Of a DNA stretch of 64,000 nucleotides, positions 60,417 through 64,000 are shown piece by piece; within the stretch, counting starts at the first letter, position 1; every line of letters begins with the position of its first letter. The notes beneath the pieces are model-generated. The model had not been told where the DNA came from, ran no database searches, and saw only the letters and a list, made by a program, of their open reading frames with translations. The DNA is from Novosphingobium sp. TH158. Lineage in GTDB: Bacteria; Pseudomonadota; Alphaproteobacteria; Sphingomonadales; Sphingomonadaceae. The stretch lies in assembly GCF_002855555.1 (NCBI RefSeq), contig NZ_PKRT01000001.1, positions 2,260,001 to 2,324,000 of the forward strand. The letters are read 5' to 3'. Both the position numbers and the translations under genes were made by a program.

Positions 60417-61038
60417 AGTTGTAGCCCTCGTCGATTATGGCGCGGGAAACCTGCATTCGGTGGAGAATGCGCTGAAGGCAGCCGGTGGCGCAGGCGTTAC
60501 CGTGACGGCCGACCCCGACGTGGTCCGCGCGGCAGACCGCATCGTCCTGCCCGGTGTCGGCAGCTTCAAGGCCTGCGCCGAAGGGCTGCGCGCCATCCCC
60601 GGCCTGGTCGATGCCATGGCGGAGCGGGTGCAGGTGGGCGGTGCGCCGTTCCTTGGCATCTGCGTTGGCATGCAGCTGCTCGCCAGCCGCGGGGTGGAGC
60701 ATGGCATTACCGAAGGCCTTGGCTGGATTCCGGGCGAGGTCCGCCTGATCGAGCGCACCGATCCCGCGATCAAGGTGCCGCACATGGGCTGGAACGATGT
60801 CGCGCTCACGCCCCATGCCCCGGCGGGTGACCTGATCGAGCCGGGCGAGGCCTATTTCCTCCATTCCTATCACTTCGTTCCCGAAGACGGACGCGCCATT
60901 GCCGCGATGACCGATCACGGCGGCGGGCTGGTCGCGGCCGTGGCCGATGGCAACGTGGTGGGGGTGCAGTTCCATCCCGAGAAAAGCCAGGCATATGGCC
61001 TCGCGCTTCTCTCCCGCTTCCTCGAATGGAAACCGTAA
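60409..61038 (+). CDS. hisH: imidazole glycerol phosphate synthase subunit HisH
   Basis: 209 residues, GTG start at 60409 overlapping the hisB stop by eight bases. Glutamine amidotransferase subunit that supplies ammonia to HisF. Catalytic Cys in [12 protein letters not shown] and the His-Glu pair in [10 protein letters not shown]. The GTG is preferred since it gives the expected [10 protein letters not shown] start; the longer frame lies within hisB. Confidence 0.95.
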   Translation: MAEVVALVDYGAGNLHSVENALKAAGGAGVTVTADPDVVRAADRIVLPGVGSFKACAEGLRAIPGLVDAMAERVQVGGAPFLGICVGMQLLASRGVEHGITEGLGWIPGEVRLIERTDPAIKVPHMGWNDVALTPHAPAGDLIEPGEAYFLHSYHFVPEDGRAIAAMTDHGGGLVAAVADGNVVGVQFHPEKSQAYGLALLSRFLEWKP

Positions 61039-61040
61039 GC

Positions 61041-61769
61041 ATGATCGTCTTCCCCGCCATCGACCTCAAGCAGGGGCAGGTCGTCCGCCTGTCCGAAGGC
61101 GACATGGCGCGCGCCACGGTTTATGGCGACAATCCCGCAGCCCAGGCCATGCTGTTTGCCGAGGCTGGCTCGCAATACCTCCACGTCGTCGATCTCGACG
61201 GTTCCTTCGCGGGCCGCGCCGAGAACCGCGAGGCGGTGGAAGCCATCCTCGAAGTGTTCCCCGGCCACGTCCAGCTGGGCGGCGGCATCCGCACGCGCGA
61301 GGCGGTGGCCGGCTGGTTCGACATGGGTGTCAGCCGCGTGGTCATGGGCTCTGCCGCGCTGAAAGACCCCGAATTCGTCAAGGATATGGCCCGCGAATAT
61401 CCGGGCGGCATCGTTGTTGCCGTCGATGCGCGCGACGGCATGGTCGCCACCGAGGGCTGGGCCGACGTGTCGGACGTTTCGGTGGTCGATCTTGCCCGCC
61501 GGTTCGAAGACGCGGGAGTTGCCAGCCTGCTGTTCACCGATATCGGGCGTGACGGACTGCTCAAGGGCGTGAACATCGATGCGACCGTCGATCTTGCGCG
61601 CCGGGTGGATATCCCGGTGATCGCCAGCGGCGGCGTGAAGGGGCTGGACGATATCCATGTCCTGTCGATGCACGCCGACGAGGGTATCGAGGGCGTGATC
61701 ACCGGCCGGGCGCTTTACGAAGGGCGGCTGGACCTGAAAGCGGCCATCGCGATGGCCAACAGGGACTGA
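61041..61769 (+). CDS. hisA: 1-(5-phosphoribosyl)-5-[(5-phosphoribosylamino)methylideneamino]imidazole-4-carboxamide isomerase
   Basis: 242 residues. TIM-barrel Amadori isomerase of histidine synthesis. The ATG at 61041 gives MIVFPAIDLKQGQVVRLSEG; an in-frame ATG 15 bases earlier overlaps hisH and is less likely. Both catalytic Asp residues (first in AIDLK, second in FTDIGRDGL) and the phosphate-binding VQLGGGIRT and IASGGVKG loops are present. Confidence 0.96.
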   Translation: MIVFPAIDLKQGQVVRLSEGDMARATVYGDNPAAQAMLFAEAGSQYLHVVDLDGSFAGRAENREAVEAILEVFPGHVQLGGGIRTREAVAGWFDMGVSRVVMGSAALKDPEFVKDMAREYPGGIVVAVDARDGMVATEGWADVSDVSVVDLARRFEDAGVASLLFTDIGRDGLLKGVNIDATVDLARRVDIPVIASGGVKGLDDIHVLSMHADEGIEGVITGRALYEGRLDLKAAIAMANRD

Positions 61770-61772
61770 ACC

Positions 61773-62534
61773 ATGACCGTCCGCGTCCGCGTCATTCCCT
61801 GTCTCGACGTAGCCAATGGCCGGGTGGTCAAGGGCGTGAACTTCGTTGACCTCAAGGATGCGGGCGACCCGGTGGAACAGGCGCGCGCCTATGACGCGGC
61901 CGGGGCGGACGAGCTGTGCTTCCTGGATATCACCGCCAGCCACGAGGCGCGTGGCACCCTGCTGGATATCGTGCGCCGCACGGCGGAAGTCTGCTTCATG
62001 CCGCTTACCGTTGGCGGCGGGGTGCGCACGGTCGAGGATGCCCGTGCGCTGCTGCTTGCAGGGGCAGACAAGGTGGCGGTCAATTCCGCGGCGGTATCGC
62101 GCCCGGAAGTGGTTTCCGACATTGCGGAGAAGATGGGCAGCCAGTGCATCGTCGCCTCGGTCGATGCGCGGCGGGTCGAAAGCGGGCGCTGGGAGATATT
62201 CACGCACGGCGGGCGCAAGCCGACCGGGATCGATGCCCTGGAGCACGCGGTGAAGCTTGCCGGGCTTGGTGCAGGAGAGCTGCTGGTCACCTCGATGGAC
62301 GGCGATGGCACCAAGGCCGGTTACGATCTGGACCTGACCCGCGCGATTGCCGATGCGGTGTCGGTCCCGGTGATCGCCAGTGGCGGGGTCGGTACGCTCG
62401 ACCACCTGGTCGAGGGCGTGACCAAGGGCCACGCCAGCGCGGTTCTGGCCGCCTCGATCTTCCATTTCGGCACTTATTCGATCGCCGAAGCCCACGCTGC
62501 CCTGCGCGCAGCCGGATTGCCCGCCAGGGGCTGA
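61773..62534 (+). CDS. hisF: imidazole glycerol phosphate synthase subunit HisF
   Basis: 253 residues. Cyclase barrel that partners HisH. Start [24 protein letters not shown] with catalytic Asp in [20 protein letters not shown] with the second Asp, and [10 protein letters not shown] phosphate loop. It begins four bases after hisA. Followed by a 113-base gap with GGTTAACC-type dyads before the PEP-CTERM microprotein. Confidence 0.97.
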   Translation: MTVRVRVIPCLDVANGRVVKGVNFVDLKDAGDPVEQARAYDAAGADELCFLDITASHEARGTLLDIVRRTAEVCFMPLTVGGGVRTVEDARALLLAGADKVAVNSAAVSRPEVVSDIAEKMGSQCIVASVDARRVESGRWEIFTHGGRKPTGIDALEHAVKLAGLGAGELLVTSMDGDGTKAGYDLDLTRAIADAVSVPVIASGGVGTLDHLVEGVTKGHASAVLAASIFHFGTYSIAEAHAALRAAGLPARG

Positions 62535-62541
62535 AACTGTC

Positions 62542-62584
62542 GGTTACTTTTACGGTAACCATAATGCCGGAAGCCCGGTTAACC
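62542..62584. repeat. GGTTAC/GTAACC dyads after hisF
   Basis: GGTTAC-N7-GTAACC (62542-62560) is a perfect dyad, and 17 bases on is the palindrome GGTTAACC (62577-62584). A further GTTAACCC occurs near 62634. The recurrence of TAACC/GGTTA words suggests a regulatory or binding region upstream of the microprotein gene. Confidence 0.4.
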
Positions 62585-62647
62585 ATTGATTCGGGCGGTT
62601 GAGGCGGCGTTGCCCAAGCTGGCATGGCGCTTGCGTTAACCCAGTCG

Positions 62648-62830
62648 ATGATCACCAAGATCGCCATAATGGCCGCCTTCCCGGCGGTGCTCCTGGCCAG
62701 CCAGCCGGCAGGGCGGAACGCCAATGCGATTCCGGAGCCGACGCACCTTGCGCTGTTCGCCTTCGGCATCACCGGCGTGCTGCTGGGCCGCAGGCTGGCG
62801 CAGAAGCGCAAGGACGGCGACGAAGATTGA
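62648..62830 (+). CDS. 60-residue PEP-CTERM sorting-signal microprotein
   Basis: 60 residues from the ATG at 62648 (68 from the ATG at 62624). An N-terminal hydrophobic signal (MITKIAIMAAFPAVLLASQPAG) is followed almost at once by a PEP-CTERM-like signal: PEP (about 38-40 of the shorter form), a hydrophobic helix (THLALFAFGITGVLLG) and basic tail (RRLAQKRK). If real, an exosortase would leave a mature piece of only about 10-20 residues. Sits between hisF and a strong terminator that precedes hisE. Coding nature is inferred from the composition and motif. Confidence 0.6.
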   Translation: MITKIAIMAAFPAVLLASQPAGRNANAIPEPTHLALFAFGITGVLLGRRLAQKRKDGDED

Positions 62831-62888
62831 ACGCGATTTCAGCGGGCTCCGGGTTTTCTCCTTTTTCCCGGCGCCCGCGAAGGGGGGA

Positions 62889-62918
62889 GGGCGCCCGGAC
62901 CGACACGGGCGCCCTTTT
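62889..62918 (+). terminator. strong Rho-independent terminator between hisF and hisE
   Basis: GGGCGCCCG (62889-62897), loop of eight, CGGGCGCCC (62906-62914) and TTTT (62915-62918). It should end the hisBHAF/microprotein transcript before hisE, so hisE needs its own promoter or read-through. Confidence 0.85.
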
Positions 62919-62938
62919 CCATTGGGGAAACGCGTTCT

Positions 62939-63271
62939 ATGGCAGGGCGCATGAGCGTCACCCTTTCCCGCCTCGAAGCGACAATCGCCGCGCGCCGCAG
63001 CGCCGACCCATCGCAAAGCTATGTCGCCAAGCTGCACGCCCGCGGCCTGCCCAAAATCACCCAGAAGCTGGGCGAAGAAGGGGTGGAAACGGTGATCGCC
63101 GCGCTCTCGGGCAGCCGCGAGGAACTGGTTGGCGAGGCGGCAGACCTGCTGTTCCACCTGCTTGTCCTGCTTGGCGCCAAGGACGTGCCGCTTGCCGATG
63201 TCCTCGCCGAGCTTGATCGCCGAGAGGGCGTTTCCGGAATTGCCGAGAAAGCCGCAAGGAAGCCAGACTGA
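62939..63271 (+). CDS. hisE: phosphoribosyl-ATP diphosphatase
   Basis: 110 residues from ATG 62939 (GGGGAAA upstream); ATG 62951 is an alternative. Hydrolyses PR-ATP to PR-AMP, second step of histidine synthesis. Typical MazG-like helices: LEATIAARRSADPSQSYVAKLHARGLPKITQKLGEEGVETVIAAL with the conserved EEGVE and a later GEAADLLFHLLVLL. Single-base overlap with the next HIT gene. Separated from the other his genes by a terminator. Confidence 0.93.
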   Translation: MAGRMSVTLSRLEATIAARRSADPSQSYVAKLHARGLPKITQKLGEEGVETVIAALSGSREELVGEAADLLFHLLVLLGAKDVPLADVLAELDRREGVSGIAEKAARKPD

Positions 63272-63648
63272 TGCCGATCGACCCGCGTGCCCCCTATGAC
63301 GACAACAATGTCTTCGCCAGGATCCTGCGTGGCGAGATCCCGTGCAAGAAGGTCTATGAGGACGAGTGGGCGCTGGCCTTCCATGACATCAACCCCCAGG
63401 CACCGGTGCACCTGCTGGTGATCCCCAAGGGGCCCTACGTCAGCTGGGACGACTTCTCGCAGAAGGCCCCGGCAGAGGAAGTGGCCGGCTTCATCCGGGC
63501 AGTCGGGCAGGTCGCGCGCGAGGCGGGCCTCGTCGATCCGGGTTACCGGATGCTCGCCAATGTCGGCGGGCACGGCCACCAGGAAGTGCCGCACCTGCAC
63601 GTCCACATCTTCGGCGGGCGCCAATTCTATGCCATGGTGCCGCAATAG
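63271..63648 (+). CDS. HIT family (histidine triad) protein
   Basis: 125 residues. HINT-type nucleotide phosphoramidase; the triad HLHVHIF has His108, His110 and His112. The N-terminal part (DDNNVFARILRGEIPCKKVYEDEWALAFHDI) is the usual HINT opening. One-base overlap with hisE (TGATG). Adenosine 5'-monophosphoramidase activity is the common function. Confidence 0.93.
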   Translation: MPIDPRAPYDDNNVFARILRGEIPCKKVYEDEWALAFHDINPQAPVHLLVIPKGPYVSWDDFSQKAPAEEVAGFIRAVGQVAREAGLVDPGYRMLANVGGHGHQEVPHLHVHIFGGRQFYAMVPQ

Positions 63649-63720
63649 GGCTTAGCTTCTGCACGGTTTGACTCCGCTTGCTCTTGTGCGGCGAGTCGCG
63701 CCCCGGCTAAGACCTGCCCG

Positions 63721-64000
63721 ATGGCAGGCTATCCCCAACCTCCCGGCGGCGTGATCGATGGCTATGTCCATCGTTTCGCGGTGCGTGCCTATTTCGAGGA
63801 CACGGACCTGTCCGGCGTGGTCTATCACGCCAATTACCTGCGCTGGTTCGAACGGGCCCGGTCGGATTTCCTGCGCCTGCTGGGAATAGATCAACGTGCC
63901 GTGCAGGAAGCCGGCGGCGGTGCCTATGCCGTCAGCGAGCTTACCATCCGTTATGCCGCCCCGGCGCGGCTGGACGATACCGTATTGATCGAAAGCGTGG
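63721..64000 (+). CDS. YbgC-type acyl-CoA thioesterase (3' truncated by the window end)
   Basis: The first 93 residues of a hot-dog fold thioesterase. The catalytic Asp is in the signature AYFEDTDLSGVVYHANYLRWFERARSDFLR, the standard YbgC/FcbC motif with Asp and His. It is usually the first gene of the Tol-Pal system (ybgC-tolQRAB-pal), which suggests, but does not show, that tolQ follows just beyond the window. Confidence 0.9.
   Translation, partial: MAGYPQPPGGVIDGYVHRFAVRAYFEDTDLSGVVYHANYLRWFERARSDFLRLLGIDQRAVQEAGGGAYAVSELTIRYAAPARLDDTVLIESV

Overview
This window is GC-rich chromosomal DNA from an alphaproteobacterium, most likely of the order Sphingomonadales (a Novosphingobium/Sphingobium/Erythrobacter-like organism; the genus cannot be fixed from sequence alone). 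The clues are serine palmitoyltransferase with its dedicated acyl carrier protein (sphingolipids instead of LPS), the cell-cycle regulators CtrA and DivK, an alphaproteobacterial DksA with a degenerate zinc finger, an SspB adaptor of the alphaproteobacterial type, and a gene transfer agent (GTA) cluster arranged like the Rhodobacter one. No insertion sequences, integrases, CRISPR arrays, rRNAs or tRNAs were recognised.

Layout. 1-8.7 kb: a plus-strand surface-polysaccharide locus (nucleotidyltransferase-like protein, then gmd, FkbM methyltransferase, DxD protein, fcl and three glycosyltransferases in one tightly overlapping operon) that makes GDP-L-fucose and assembles a fucose-containing glycan. 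8.7-13.4 kb: minus-strand housekeeping and regulatory genes (trmB, ctrA, DUF4112, a peptide-binding lipoprotein, PilZ, dksA). 13.6-17.2 kb: a Sel1-like gene and a compact minus-strand operon (DUF3572, HAD, RidA, GDPD, N-acyltransferase) back to back with divK. 17.7-21.3 kb: cytochrome c' lipoprotein, ACP + serine palmitoyltransferase + SGNH hydrolase, and a YqaA-type membrane protein.

21.3-35.6 kb: a complete-looking GTA structural cluster in the order small terminase, large terminase, portal, gp3.5-like, prohead protease, capsid, head-tail adaptor, 56-aa protein, tail terminator, tail tube, gp10, gp10.1, tape measure, gp12 fused to a large N-terminal extension, gp13, gp14 peptidase, gp15 and a DUF2793 protein. 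It has no integrase, repressor or replication module and its coding style matches the host, so a domesticated GTA is favoured over a prophage. Notable features are two strong hairpins right after the capsid gene, an internal Shine-Dalgarno and start inside the 776-aa gp12 fusion, a short gp15, and a tiny protein where the stopper normally sits. A possible stand-alone endolysin/holin pair lies 16 kb further on (51.4-52.3 kb).

35.8-64 kb: general chromosome: OmpA with a 26-proline linker, queC, DUF3617 protein, the argD-argF-hslO operon, a double cold-shock protein with a Gly/Arg-rich arm, sterol desaturase, glnK-amtB behind a near-perfect sigma-54 promoter, EEP phosphodiesterase and PNPOx genes, MFS, GMC oxidoreductase and TauE genes, dipeptidase, K+ channel, dapD, a lipoprotein subtilisin autotransporter, SDR, sspB-hyp-gmk, and the histidine genes hisB-hisH-hisA-hisF...hisE with a 60-residue PEP-CTERM microprotein and a strong terminator between hisF and hisE. 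The window ends inside a YbgC-type thioesterase.
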